Assembly: GCF_005434975.1 (NCBI RefSeq)
Contig: NZ_SKCJ01000001.1
Coordinates: forward strand, 434,001-498,000
From: Parerythrobacter lutipelagi
GTDB lineage: Bacteria > Pseudomonadota > Alphaproteobacteria > Sphingomonadales > Sphingomonadaceae
Length of the DNA stretch: 64,000 bases
Direction of reading: 5' to 3'
A program made the position numbers and the translations under genes. The notes below the pieces were generated by a model, which was not told where the DNA came from, did no database searches, and was given only the letters and a program-made list of their open reading frames with translations. Of the stretch, positions 36,616-45,766 are shown one piece after another (positions within the stretch are counted from its first letter, which is position 1; each line of letters begins with the position of its first letter).

Positions 36616-39348
36616 ATGACCAACACACTCGACACGACTTTCGACCCCGCTGCGATCGAAGCAAAATGGTACAAGCACTGGGAAGAAAACGGCCTGTTCC
36701 GGCCCGAGCGCCCGGACGCGGAGCCCTTCACCATCGTGAATCCACCGCCGAATGTCACCGGCAGCCTGCATATCGGCCACGCGCTGGACAATACGTTGCA
36801 GGATATCGTCATCCGTTACGAGCGGCTGCGCGGCAAGGATGCGCTGTGGGTCGTCGGCACAGACCATGCGGGCATCGCCACCCAGATGGTGGTCGAGCGC
36901 CAGATGGAAGAGCGGCAGGACAAGCGCACCAATTACACGCGCGAGGAATTTGTCGAGAAGGTCTGGGACTGGAAACGCGAAAGCGGCGGAACCATCACCA
37001 CTCAGCTGCGCCGCCTTGGCTGTTCGATGGACTGGAGCCGCGAACAGTTCACCATGGACGAGCATTTTTCGAGTGCCGTGCTGAAGGTGTTCGTCGACCT
37101 CTACAATGACGGGCTAATCTACCGCGACAAGCGGCTGGTGAACTGGGACCCGAAGCTGCGCACCGCGATTTCCGACCTGGAGGTCGAGACGCAGACGATC
37201 GCGGGCAGCTTCTGGCATTTCAAATATCCGCTCGAGGCTGGCGTGACGCTGGCGGACGGGCGCGATTATATCGAAGTCGCCACCACGCGCCCTGAAACCA
37301 TGCTGGCCGATATGGCGGTTGCGGTGCATCCCGATGACGATCGCTACAAGTCTGTCGTCGGCAAGCATGTCGTGCTGCCGCTCACCGGGCGGCGCATCCC
37401 CATCGTGGCGGACGAGCACGCCGATCCCGAGCTGGGTTCGGGCGCGGTGAAGATTACGCCGGGTCACGATTTCAACGATTTCGACGTGGGCAAGCGCGCC
37501 GGGTTCGCGCCTGCGGACATGCTCAACATGCTCGATGCCGATGCCAACGTCTGTCAGGTGGCGGATGGCTTGATCCCGGAAGAATTCCTCGGCCTGCACC
37601 GCTTCAGGCGGGATGTTGTCGATGGTGCGCGCGAACTTGTCGTGCAGCGGCTGAAGGAACAGGGTTTCCTGATCCCGCATATCGCCAAGACCAAGAAGGG
37701 TGAAGAAGTCGAACACGACGCCGAGCCGCGCCAGATCGCCACCCCCTTCGGCGATCGCGGCGGCGTGGTGATCGAGCCGTGGTTGACCGACCAGTGGTAC
37801 GTCAACGCCGAAGAACTGGCGAAAAAGCCGATCGAAGCGGTGAAGTCCGGCGAGGTCGAGATCGTCCCCAAGAGCTGGGAAAAGACCTTCTTCAACTGGA
37901 TGGAAAACATCCAGCCTTGGTGCGTCAGCCGCCAGCTATGGTGGGGCCACCGGATTCCGGCTTGGTATGACGAGAATGGCGAGGTCTACGTCGCCATGAC
38001 GGAGGAAGAGGCGCAAGCGAAAGCTGGTGACGGCGCTGCCCTCAAACGAGATGAAGACGTCCTCGACACCTGGTTCTCCTCTGGCCTGTGGCCTTTCGCC
38101 ACGCTCGGCTGGCCGGACAAAACCGAGCTGCTCGACAAGCACTACCCCAACTCGCTGCTGATCAGCGGGTTCGACATCCTGTTCTTCTGGGACGCGCGGA
38201 TGATGATGTGGGGCTATTACAACCTTGGCGAGAAGCCGTGGGACAAGCTGTATCTCCACGGGCTGGTGCGCGCGGCGGACGGCTCCAAGATGTCCAAGTC
38301 CAAGGGCAATGTCGTCGACCCGCTGGGCCTGATCGACCAGTATGGCGCCGATGCGCTGCGGTTCTTCATGGCGGCGATGGAAAGCCAGGGCCGCGACATC
38401 AAGATGGATGACAAGCGGGTCGAGGGCTATCGCAACTTCGCCACCAAGCTGTGGAACGCGACCCGCTTCTGCCAGTCGAACGGCATCGGCGCGAGCGAGA
38501 CGCTGGCCGCGCCGGAGGCCAAACTCGCCGCGAACCAGTGGATTATCGGCGAAGTCTCGCAAACCGTCGAAGCGCTCGACAAGGCGATGGCCGAACTGCG
38601 CTTCGATGCCGCCGCGAACCTCATCTACCATTTTACTTGGGACCGGTTCTGCGACTGGTATCTCGAACTGATCAAGCCGGTGTTTGCAGAAGGCGCGAGT
38701 GAAGCGGCGGCTGCCGAAACCCGCGCCGTCGCCGGCTGGGCGCTCGACCAGATCCTCGTTATGCTGCACCCCTTCATGCCCTTCATCACCGAAGAGCTGT
38801 GGAGCAAGCAGGGAGACCGCCCCCATTACCCGCTGATCACCGCCAAATGGCCCGAGCCGCAAGCGAGCGTCAGCAAGGACGCGACCGATGCGATCGACTG
38901 GGTGATCGAGCTGACCAGCAATGTCCGCAGCGCGAAGAACGAACTCGGCATTGCGCCAGGCGCAAAGCTGGCGGCCTTCGTCTCCTCGCCCTCCGATGTC
39001 GCGAGCCGCACAATCGAGCGCAGCGCCGCCGCGATCGAACGCCTCGCCCGCCTGACCCCGCTGACCGTGGGCGAATCGCCCGCAGGCCCGGCGATGCAGG
39101 TGACAGCCGGCAGCGACGTGTTCGTGATCCCTCTCGAAGGGGTGATCGACATCGACGCGGAAAAGACGCGCCTGTCGAAAGCGCTCGAAGTTTCGCAAAA
39201 GGAAGCAAGGTCGCTCGAAGGGCGGCTGTCGAACGCCAACTTCGTCGAACGCGCCAAGCCCGAAGCGGTCGAAAAAGCCCGCGCCGACCACGCACACCAC
39301 ACCGCGGAGGTCGAGCGGCTGACGGCGGCACTGGCGCGGTTGGGGTAA
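36616..39348 (+). CDS. valS: valyl-tRNA synthetase
   Basis: 910 residues. Class I signature HIGH at 52-55 ([13 protein letters not shown]) and KMSKS at 558-562; editing domain between ([35 protein letters not shown]) removes misactivated threonine; anticodon-binding helical domain and the C-terminal coiled-coil arm ([21 protein letters not shown] to [10 protein letters not shown]) are complete. ATG 36616 is nine bases after AAGGGG; the frame starts at 36577 but that part is outside the family. Monocistronic, divergent from the Mla operon. Confidence 0.98.
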   Translation: MTNTLDTTFDPAAIEAKWYKHWEENGLFRPERPDAEPFTIVNPPPNVTGSLHIGHALDNTLQDIVIRYERLRGKDALWVVGTDHAGIATQMVVERQMEERQDKRTNYTREEFVEKVWDWKRESGGTITTQLRRLGCSMDWSREQFTMDEHFSSAVLKVFVDLYNDGLIYRDKRLVNWDPKLRTAISDLEVETQTIAGSFWHFKYPLEAGVTLADGRDYIEVATTRPETMLADMAVAVHPDDDRYKSVVGKHVVLPLTGRRIPIVADEHADPELGSGAVKITPGHDFNDFDVGKRAGFAPADMLNMLDADANVCQVADGLIPEEFLGLHRFRRDVVDGARELVVQRLKEQGFLIPHIAKTKKGEEVEHDAEPRQIATPFGDRGGVVIEPWLTDQWYVNAEELAKKPIEAVKSGEVEIVPKSWEKTFFNWMENIQPWCVSRQLWWGHRIPAWYDENGEVYVAMTEEEAQAKAGDGAALKRDEDVLDTWFSSGLWPFATLGWPDKTELLDKHYPNSLLISGFDILFFWDARMMMWGYYNLGEKPWDKLYLHGLVRAADGSKMSKSKGNVVDPLGLIDQYGADALRFFMAAMESQGRDIKMDDKRVEGYRNFATKLWNATRFCQSNGIGASETLAAPEAKLAANQWIIGEVSQTVEALDKAMAELRFDAAANLIYHFTWDRFCDWYLELIKPVFAEGASEAAAAETRAVAGWALDQILVMLHPFMPFITEELWSKQGDRPHYPLITAKWPEPQASVSKDATDAIDWVIELTSNVRSAKNELGIAPGAKLAAFVSSPSDVASRTIERSAAAIERLARLTPLTVGESPAGPAMQVTAGSDVFVIPLEGVIDIDAEKTRLSKALEVSQKEARSLEGRLSNANFVERAKPEAVEKARADHAHHTAEVERLTAALARLG

Positions 39349-39428
39349 GGTTCAGCCCTGCCCTTGCACGACCTGCGTCAGCTCTAGGCGAGCGGCTATT
39401 GGTCCAGGATGGCCGGGATGGGGTGGAA

Positions 39429-39440
39429 AGCGGACATTCG
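39429..39440. repeat. 12-bp inverted repeat, left copy (flanks VOC gene)
   Basis: AGCGGACATTCG is the exact reverse complement of 39982-39993. The pair brackets the VOC gene with 541 bases between arms. See the right copy. Confidence 0.6.
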
Positions 39441-39495
39441 CGGGATCCCATGATCGAGGTCCGCTAGTTTTAGAAGCAGACCCGTGCCGGACAAA

Positions 39496-39894
39496 TCAGG
39501 CAGGAAAATGAATTCCGCACAGTTTGTTGCCGTCGGGATCACGAAAATAGGCCAGTTCGATGGTGCCCATGGAGGCAGTTTCGCGCGGTCCGGGCGGAGC
39601 TTCGATCGACGTTCCGCCAGCGGCAACGGCGGTATCGTGAAGCTGCTTCACCTGCTCGGGCGAGTCGCAGGAAAAGGCGACTGTGCTGCCGTTGGCGATG
39701 CTTGCCGGTTCGTCGTTGATCGGTTGGCTGACGATGAAGTTGGTTCCGTTGCCGTTATTGTAGATCAGACGGGTATGGCCGCTGTCGGCGATGTTCCGCG
39801 TCCCTTCCCCTGCACCCAAGGTGCCGAGCACCGTGTCGTAGAAACGCTTTGATCGCTCAATGTCGTTCGATCCGACCATGGTGTGAAAAAGCAC
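39496..39894 (-). CDS. VOC family (glyoxalase/bleomycin-resistance-type) protein
   Basis: 132 residues from GTG 39894, chosen because AGGAGA stands six bases upstream; the longer frame to 39945 lacks a site. Two beta-alpha-beta-beta-beta halves are visible: LFHTMVGSNDIERSKRFYDTVLGTLGA and STVAFSCDSPEQVKQLHDTAV, ending LAYFRDPDGNKLCGIHFPA with the usual DPDGN metal-side turn. The first-half His and the GTN metal site are partly kept. Members bind metals or small molecules; substrate unknown. Convergent with valS (147 bp gap, no gene) and divergent from the M90 peptidase gene. Confidence 0.85.
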   Translation of the reverse strand: MLFHTMVGSNDIERSKRFYDTVLGTLGAGEGTRNIADSGHTRLIYNNGNGTNFIVSQPINDEPASIANGSTVAFSCDSPEQVKQLHDTAVAAGGTSIEAPPGPRETASMGTIELAYFRDPDGNKLCGIHFPA

Positions 39895-39981
39895 GCATAC
39901 TCTCCTGAAGGCTGATCGACTTCCGATCGCCATTAGCCGTCTCACCTAGCAGGCACATAACCCGCAGTCACCCCCGGCCCT

Positions 39982-39993
39982 CGAATGTCCGCT
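39982..39993. repeat. 12-bp inverted repeat, right copy, with adjoining hairpin
   Basis: CGAATGTCCGCT, exact reverse complement of 39429-39440. Just right of it CCGCTA (39989-39994) pairs with TAGCGG (40004-40009). It lies in the spacer between the VOC and M90 genes. Could be the end of a small dispersed element or a chance match. Confidence 0.55.
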
Positions 39994-40078
39994 ACCGGCT
40001 CGTTAGCGGAAAGGCCGCATTCCGAAGCGCGCCGCGTTGGCCCTACCAATCCCGGATGGCGCTTCCTACTTCCCGAAC

Positions 40079-40894
40079 ATGTCGCCCTGGCTGATCCTTG
40101 CCGTCCCGCTGCTTATCGCTGCCTTCCTGCTCTATCGCGGGCAGGTGCGGAAGCGCAGGCGGCAAGCGCTTCTCGCCGCCCCGCTGACGCATGAGCAGCG
40201 CGCTGTGGTCGAGCGGCTTGTGCCGCTGGTCAAACGCCTGCCGGGCGATCTGCAGATTGCGCTCGAGGGCAAGGTCAACCTGATGCTCGATCAGGTCACT
40301 TTCCGTGGCTACAATGGCGTAGAGGTTACCGAGGAAATGCGGCTGTCGATCGCGGCGCAGGCCTGCCTGCTGATCGTCAACAGCCCGGCGTGGTACGACA
40401 CGCTGCGGAATGTGCTGATTTACCCCTCCGCCTTCCTTGCCGGGCATGAAACGCATGACGGCACTTTCGTCCACCAGCACAGCCACGGGACGCTGGGCGA
40501 AAGCTGGGCGCGCGGGCCGGTCGTGCTGTCGTGGGACGATGCGCTGCACGGCGGCCTCAACATGCATGACGGACACAATGTCGTGATCCACGAATTCGCC
40601 CACCAGCTCGACGCGCTGAGCGGGCACACCGACGGTATCCCCATCCTGCGCGATGGGCAGGCCTATGCGGGTTGGGAAAAGGCGATGCTGGATGCCTACC
40701 ATCATCAGGTCGACCGGCTCGAACGCGGCGAACGCACCCTGATCGACCCATACGGCGCGACCAATCACGAGGAGTTCTTCGCAGAAGCCATCGTCACCTT
40801 TTTCGAAAAGCCGCATGATCTGTGCCGTGAAGAACCCGCCCTTTACGCGCAGCTGGCGAAGCTGCTGGCGCTCGATCCCGCCCAGTGGACGTGA
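40079..40894 (+). CDS. MtfA-like M90 family zinc peptidase
   Basis: 271 residues from ATG 40079 (a TTG start at 40037 is also possible; neither has a strong ribosome site). One N-terminal membrane helix (WLILAVPLLIAAFLLYRGQ) precedes a cytoplasmic domain with zinc motif HEFAHQLD and the distal Glu in GATNHEEFFAEAIVTFFEKP. This matches the MtfA (Mlc titration factor) family, which in Escherichia coli binds the glucose-PTS repressor Mlc and has peptidase activity; this species may differ. The helix is absent from E. coli MtfA. Only gene on plus strand here; followed by a repeat element. Confidence 0.88.
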   Translation: MSPWLILAVPLLIAAFLLYRGQVRKRRRQALLAAPLTHEQRAVVERLVPLVKRLPGDLQIALEGKVNLMLDQVTFRGYNGVEVTEEMRLSIAAQACLLIVNSPAWYDTLRNVLIYPSAFLAGHETHDGTFVHQHSHGTLGESWARGPVVLSWDDALHGGLNMHDGHNVVIHEFAHQLDALSGHTDGIPILRDGQAYAGWEKAMLDAYHHQVDRLERGERTLIDPYGATNHEEFFAEAIVTFFEKPHDLCREEPALYAQLAKLLALDPAQWT

Positions 40895-40950
40895 AAGGGA
40901 CCTGCGAATTCGAAATCAGCTGGCGAGATTGCTAGCGGATTTCCTCCTAC

Positions 40951-41036
40951 CGTCATTGCGAGCGCAGCGAAGCAATCCAGAACTGCTCGATACCTCACTG
41001 GATTGCCGCTCCGCCTGTTGGCGGCTCGCAATGACG
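40951..41036. repeat. REP-like palindromic dispersed repeat
   Basis: CGTCATTGCGAGC at 40951-40963 is mirrored by GCTCGCAATGACG at 41024-41036, and CAATCCAG (40973-40980) by CTGGATTG (40998-41005). The right arm has an extra CCGCCTGTTGGCGG loop. The motif with CGTCATTGCGAGCG and GAAGCAATCCAG ends is a known type of small dispersed repeat in alphaproteobacteria; copy number here unknown. Confidence 0.7.
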
Positions 41037-41148
41037 AGTTGATAGGATTTTCCTACATCGCCCGATTGTGCCATGGATCCGGTCAATGACCTTCTTCCCG
41101 CCCTTTCCCGACCAATCGACGCAGGCCGGGCCGGAATCCCGGCCAGAT

Positions 41149-41224
41149 GTGTCACCCTGTAGGGAATCCTATTCTCATTGTTTTTCAGGTAGTTGCCGAA
41201 TCCAACAGGGTGACACGTGTCACC
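41149..41224 (+). promoter_or_regulatory. operator-like inverted repeats upstream of queE
   Basis: A 12-bp perfect inverted repeat GTGTCACCCTGT (41149-41160) / ACAGGGTGACAC (41205-41216) with 44 bases between, and a 16-bp palindrome GGTGACAC|GTGTCACC at 41209-41224, 28 bases before the queE start. Three half-sites in all. Either a repressor operator or an RNA stem in the leader. Confidence 0.5.
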
Positions 41225-41252
41225 TTATTCCTACAAACCGAGTGGCTTTCGC

Positions 41253-41999
41253 GTGAAGCTGGTCCTCGCCACGCAGGCCCCGGGGGAGCCAGAAATCTTC
41301 AATTCGGTCCAGGGCGAAGGGCCGAGCGCGGGCGCGCCCTGCACTTTCGTTCGCCTGTCGCGCTGCAATCTCGCCTGCGAGTGGTGCGACACGGCCTATA
41401 CCTGGCATTTTGCCAGTGTTTATGGGGGCGATAATCGCCCGCATCGCAGCGGCGAAACCTTCGACCGCAAAGCCAATCAGGTTACGCTGGAAGTCGCCGA
41501 GGTCGCCGAGCGTATTCTCGCAATGGGGCAGAAGCGGCTCATCGTCACCGGCGGAGAACCGCTGTTGCAGGGCGGGCCATTGGGCGAACTGCTCGAAGCG
41601 CTGCCGGATCACACTGTCGAGATCGAAACCAACGGCACCACCACCGCGCCCGCGCGGGTCGATATCCGGGTTGACCAGTACAATGTCAGCCCCAAGCTGG
41701 CGCACAGCGGCAATCCGGCGGAGCTGGCGCTGATCCCCGAACGGCTGCGCAATTATTCGATCGACGAACGGGCGTGGTTCAAATTCGTGGTCGCTTCACC
41801 CGAAGACGTAGCCGAGGTGGAGGAACTCGTCCGGGCGCACGCCCTGCCGCGCAAGCGGGTGTTCCTGATGCCGGAGGGGACCGACAGCGGCACGTTGCGG
41901 GCACGCGAGGAATGGCTGGTGCCGCTGTGTGTGGAACACGGCTTTCGGCTCAGCGACCGGCTACATATCCATTTGTTCGGCGATACGCGCGGGACTTAG
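41253..41999 (+). CDS. queE: 7-carboxy-7-deazaguanine synthase QueE
   Basis: 248 residues from GTG 41253 (family start MKLVLATQAPGEPEIFNSVQGEGPS); a GTG at 41217 is also in frame but lies inside the palindrome. Radical-SAM cluster CNLACEWC with Cys38, Cys42 and Cys45, then the typical CDTAYTW and the SAM site LIVTGGEPLLQ. QueE turns 6-carboxy-tetrahydropterin into 7-carboxy-7-deazaguanine, a step toward queuosine in tRNA. No other queuosine gene is in the window. Convergent with the HerA-like ATPase gene across a palindromic element. Confidence 0.95.
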   Translation: MKLVLATQAPGEPEIFNSVQGEGPSAGAPCTFVRLSRCNLACEWCDTAYTWHFASVYGGDNRPHRSGETFDRKANQVTLEVAEVAERILAMGQKRLIVTGGEPLLQGGPLGELLEALPDHTVEIETNGTTTAPARVDIRVDQYNVSPKLAHSGNPAELALIPERLRNYSIDERAWFKFVVASPEDVAEVEELVRAHALPRKRVFLMPEGTDSGTLRAREEWLVPLCVEHGFRLSDRLHIHLFGDTRGT

Positions 42000-42060
42000 T
42001 TGATTTGCGCCCTCAGGCGCCGGGCGGCAACCATGGAAAATGGATCGGAGCGAAAACGGT

Positions 42061-42122
42061 GGGCCGCGAGAACCGGCGCGCAGCGTAGTTCAACTACGTG
42101 AGCACCGGAAGCTCAGCGGACC
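42061..42122. repeat. long imperfect palindrome between convergent genes
   Basis: Centred at 42091: CGTAGTT-C-AACTACG forms a 7-bp core stem, and outer parts (GGGCCGCGAGAACCGG against CCGGAAGCTCAGCGGACC) pair with gaps, giving a hairpin of roughly 60 bases between the queE and ATPase stops. No T tract, so more like a dispersed repeat or a cruciform element than a simple terminator. Confidence 0.5.
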
Positions 42123-42149
42123 GCGGTTTGCAGCCTGATATCCCGCAAA

Positions 42150-43913
42150 TCAAACGCCTTGCGAGCGCCACCGCTGAACGGTGCGATGGACTGCGTCTTC
42201 CTCGCCGCCGGCTTTGCTCCATAGCTGCACGAAGCTCGGGTCTTCCGACGCCGGCCGTTTGACCTCTTCGAGGTTGTCGAACGCAACCCGGATCGGAATC
42301 GACACACCCTCGCCGCAGATGATGCATTCGCGGTTGCGGAGCGCGGGGATACTGTCGAGAAAACCGCGCGCGCCCTCCGGCATGGCGGCTTTCACGAAGG
42401 CCTGGTCCCGGTCGTTGTTGAGACGCATCGAAATGATCGTACCGCACTGCGACAACACGCCTTCGGCGAGGTCGGACGGTCGCTGGGTAATCAGGCCGAG
42501 CGAAATGCCATATTTGCGGCCCTCTTTCGCGATGCGGCTGAGAATGGTGCCGACCGAAGAACCATCGGCATTGGCTTCGTTCGGGACGTAGCGGTGGGCT
42601 TCCTCGCAGACGAGGAGGATCGGACGGGTCTGCTCGTCGCGGCCCCAGATGGCAAAATCGAACACGAGGCGGCTGAGCACCGCGACCACCGTGCTGGTGA
42701 TGTCCGAGGGGACACCCGACACATCGATGATCGAGATCGGCTTGCCGTCACCCGGCATGCGGAAGACCTTCGACAGAAAGTCCGCCATCGTATCGCCCAC
42801 CAGCATGCCAGAGAACATGAACTGGTAGCGCGGGTCGGCCTTGATCTCGTCAAGCTTGGTCTTGATCCGCATGAAGGGCGCGGTGTTGGTCGCCTTGTCG
42901 AGCTTGCCCATCTCGTCCTGCACCGCATTGCTGAGATCGGACAGGAGATAGGGAATAGGCGAATCGACGGTAATCTTGCCCATTGTTTCCGCTAGGCGGT
43001 TCTTGCCGCGCGCCTTGAGCAGGCATTTGGCCAGAATGTCGGAATCGGCCTGGCGGTCGTTGCCGCGCGAGGTCAGCAAGACTTCGCAATGTTCTTCAAA
43101 ATTGAGCAGCCAGTATGGCATCTGAAGGTTGGTGACGTCGAGGATTTGCCCATTGGTCTTGAACGCGGCGGAATACTCGCCGTGCGGGTCGATCATCACG
43201 ATGTGGCCTTCGGGCGCGGCTTCGCAAATTCTGTGAAGGATCAGCGCGGCGCTGGTCGATTTACCGGTACCGGTCGATCCGAGCAGAGCAAAATGCTTGC
43301 CCAGCATGGCATCGATATAGATACCGGCACGGATATCCTTGGTCGGATAGACCGTGCCGACCTGAATGTTGGATCGGCCATCGCTGGCATAAATTTGCTT
43401 CAGATCGTTGGTCGTCGCCGGATAAATCAACGCGCCCGGTACGGGATAGCGTGTGACCCCGCGGCGGAAACCGTGGATCTTGCCGGTCAGCTTCTCTTCC
43501 TGACCTTCGCCGAGAAAGTCGATATTGGCGAGGATGCCGTTCTGACGCCGGTCCTGCCGCTGGTTGCGCACACTGGCGAGCAGCCAGCTGTTGCCGACAC
43601 GGATCTTGATCTGGCTGCCGACCTGGCCCGCAAGCGCGATCGACGGATCATCATCCTGCATGCATTGATTGAGGCGTTCGAGATCCAGCGCGATCTGCGA
43701 ACCGGACCCGGCAATTTCGAGGACAACTCCGATCGGTTGAGTGGCGTTGTCGGCCGGAGCCTTTTTCACGCCGGGCTGTTCCTGCTGCGAATTGCGCGGA
43801 GGCGGTGGAGCACTTGCTTGCGGCGCGGCCGAAGCTGGCTGGGCCGCCGCTGGTGGCTGCGAAGCCGGTTCCGCCTGCGAGCGGTCGAAATTCTGGTTGC
43901 CCAAGTCACCCAT
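42150..43913 (-). CDS. HerA-type hexameric ATPase with Pro/Ala-rich N-terminal region
   Basis: 587 residues from ATG 43913. After a low-complexity Gln/Ala/Pro-rich stretch (about 15-60) comes a HAS-barrel-like domain, then Walker A LGSTGTGKS at 211-219, Walker B ILLVCEEAHRYVP and the Arg-finger area RIAKEGRKYGISLGLITQRPSDL. This fits the HerA/DUF87 family that translocates DNA as a hexamer, usually with NurA. No NurA or nuclease gene is adjacent. Second HerA-like ATPase in this window; that at 15879 is a different, smaller subgroup. Confidence 0.85.
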   Translation of the reverse strand: MGDLGNQNFDRSQAEPASQPPAAAQPASAAPQASAPPPPRNSQQEQPGVKKAPADNATQPIGVVLEIAGSGSQIALDLERLNQCMQDDDPSIALAGQVGSQIKIRVGNSWLLASVRNQRQDRRQNGILANIDFLGEGQEEKLTGKIHGFRRGVTRYPVPGALIYPATTNDLKQIYASDGRSNIQVGTVYPTKDIRAGIYIDAMLGKHFALLGSTGTGKSTSAALILHRICEAAPEGHIVMIDPHGEYSAAFKTNGQILDVTNLQMPYWLLNFEEHCEVLLTSRGNDRQADSDILAKCLLKARGKNRLAETMGKITVDSPIPYLLSDLSNAVQDEMGKLDKATNTAPFMRIKTKLDEIKADPRYQFMFSGMLVGDTMADFLSKVFRMPGDGKPISIIDVSGVPSDITSTVVAVLSRLVFDFAIWGRDEQTRPILLVCEEAHRYVPNEANADGSSVGTILSRIAKEGRKYGISLGLITQRPSDLAEGVLSQCGTIISMRLNNDRDQAFVKAAMPEGARGFLDSIPALRNRECIICGEGVSIPIRVAFDNLEEVKRPASEDPSFVQLWSKAGGEEDAVHRTVQRWRSQGV

Positions 43914-43997
43914 GTGATGCGCCCAATTCCCTGTTTTTGGTCCATCGCAGGTAGAGGACAAAGGGTTAAGATCGCGTCAATCGTTGTTCCGTGGAGG

Positions 43998-45755
43998 TCA
44001 GATCATTCCTCTGGCAGCTAGCGGATCAAGCGGGTCAGGCGCACGGCCATCATCTGTGGCAAGTTCGGAGAATGCGCGGTCCTGTGACAGAAAGACCCTG
44101 CCCCCCAACCCTTGCAGGAAATGGCTTTGCCCCAGCCGGTCCATCACCGGCCCCTTCACTTCCGACAGATGCAGGCAGATATCACCGTCCTGCAGGCGAT
44201 GATTGATCGCCTCGAGGCTTTCCAGCCCCGATGCATCGATTGCGTTGACCGCGCTGCACATCAGGATGACATGCCGCAACTCGGGCCTTTCAGCGACCCG
44301 CTCCAGCACATATTCCTCCAGCCAGCGCGCGTTGAGATAGGTCAGGCTTTCGTCGATACGGATCGAAAGAATGTGCGGCAGAGTGAGCACGTCATGCCGC
44401 TCTACATTGCGGAAATGCTCGGTCTCCGGCACCCGGCCGACAATCGCCGCGTGCGGGCGCGAGGCCTTCCACAGATAAAGCAGCAGGCCGGCGCCGACCC
44501 CGGCTATCACGCCGGTCTCCACTCCCATCAACAAGGTGACGACGATGGTGACGATATGCGCTGAGAAGTCCGATTTCGAATAGCGCCACAACACGCCCGG
44601 CGTCTTCAGATCCACCAGACTTAGCACTGCGACAATGATTGTCGCGGCAAGTGTTGCGATCGGCAGATAGAACAGCAGAGGAGTCAGGAAGAGCGAAGCC
44701 AGCGCTATGCCGACCGCCGTGTAAGCTCCGGCAGCAGGTGTCTCTGCCCCGGCATCGAAATTCACCACAGAGCGGGCAAAGCCGCCGGTCACGGGATAGC
44801 CGCCGGAAAATGCGCTGGCGATGTTCGAAGCACCAAGGCCGACGAGTTCCTGATCCGGATCGATCCGCTGCCGGCGCTTGGCCGCCAGTGTCTGCGCGAC
44901 AGACACGCTTTCGACGAAGCCGATGATCGAAATCAGCAGCGCGGGGACCCACAACTGTGCGATCAGCTCCATGTCCGTCGACGGCAGAGCGAAGGGCGGG
45001 AGCCCTTGCGGCACCGCCCCGACCAGCCGCACGCCTTTCGTCTCGAGCGCAAACAGAGCAACCGCTGCAATGGTCAGCATGACCGCGACAACAGGCCCAG
45101 CTTTTGCAGTCATTTCCGCCGCGCGCGGCTTGAAGCCGATCGCAATCAGCGCGGGCTTGGCCCCCTTGCGAACCCAGAACAGGAATGCGGTTGCGAACAG
45201 ACCGACTGCCAGCGTGTTGAAATTGGTCGAAGCGATATTGCGCATGAGACTGCCGAGCATCTCGGGCCAGTTCTCTCCCCCGCCTTGCACACCGAGGATG
45301 TGCCTGACCTGACTTGTCGCGATGAGGATTCCGCTCGCAGTGATGAAACCTGAAATGACCGGATGCGACAACAGATTGGCCAGGAATCCGAGACGCAACA
45401 GGCCAAGAATTGCCAGCATGACTCCTGATAGTGCCGCCAAAGTTATTGCAGCCTCAAGATACTCTGCGGTGCCCTGAGCCGCGACAGCCCCCACTGCGGA
45501 AGCTGTCATCAGAGAAACCACTGCCACCGGCCCGACTGCCAGCGTGCGGCTTGTTCCGAAAATCGCGTAGGCGACCAGCGGCAGGATCGAGGCGTAAAGT
45601 CCGACCACCGGCGGAAGTCCGGCCAGCAGCGCGTATGCGAGGCTCTGCGGGATAAGCATGATGGTGACGATTACCGCCGCCATCAGATCATTCGACAAGG
45701 CCCCGCCGTTATAGGCGCGCGCCCAGGTGAGGATCGGGAAATACCGTTTAAGCAT
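43998..45755 (-). CDS. SulP family anion/sulfate permease with STAS domain
   Basis: 585 residues from ATG 45755. Some 11-12 membrane helices begin with LSNDLMAAVIVTIMLIPQSLAYALLAGLPPVVGLY, the standard SulP start, and QTLAAKRRQRIDPDQELVGLGASNIASAFSGGYPVTGGFARSVVNFDAG is the typical signature. A C-terminal STAS domain (HILSIRIDESLTYLNARWLEEYVL to LHLSEVKGPVMDRLG) follows. Substrate likely sulfate, but SulP members also move bicarbonate and others. Starts 11 bases after the second YeeE stop, so it ends the sulfur operon. Confidence 0.9.
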   Translation of the reverse strand: MLKRYFPILTWARAYNGGALSNDLMAAVIVTIMLIPQSLAYALLAGLPPVVGLYASILPLVAYAIFGTSRTLAVGPVAVVSLMTASAVGAVAAQGTAEYLEAAITLAALSGVMLAILGLLRLGFLANLLSHPVISGFITASGILIATSQVRHILGVQGGGENWPEMLGSLMRNIASTNFNTLAVGLFATAFLFWVRKGAKPALIAIGFKPRAAEMTAKAGPVVAVMLTIAAVALFALETKGVRLVGAVPQGLPPFALPSTDMELIAQLWVPALLISIIGFVESVSVAQTLAAKRRQRIDPDQELVGLGASNIASAFSGGYPVTGGFARSVVNFDAGAETPAAGAYTAVGIALASLFLTPLLFYLPIATLAATIIVAVLSLVDLKTPGVLWRYSKSDFSAHIVTIVVTLLMGVETGVIAGVGAGLLLYLWKASRPHAAIVGRVPETEHFRNVERHDVLTLPHILSIRIDESLTYLNARWLEEYVLERVAERPELRHVILMCSAVNAIDASGLESLEAINHRLQDGDICLHLSEVKGPVMDRLGQSHFLQGLGGRVFLSQDRAFSELATDDGRAPDPLDPLAARGMI

Positions 45756-45766
45756 CAGAGGCCCGG

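Larger units (their letters stand above)
40895..41252. other. intergenic region with dispersed repeat and operator-like sites
   Basis: 358 bases without a gene. The left half holds a palindromic repeat (40951-41036); the right half holds three GTGTCACC half-sites (41149-41224) and leads into queE. Both are listed separately. No convincing -35/-10 pair could be assigned. Confidence 0.6.

Noticed and set aside
37936-39300. 454-residue open frame on the minus strand
   Set aside because: Antisense to valS, whose motifs are certain.
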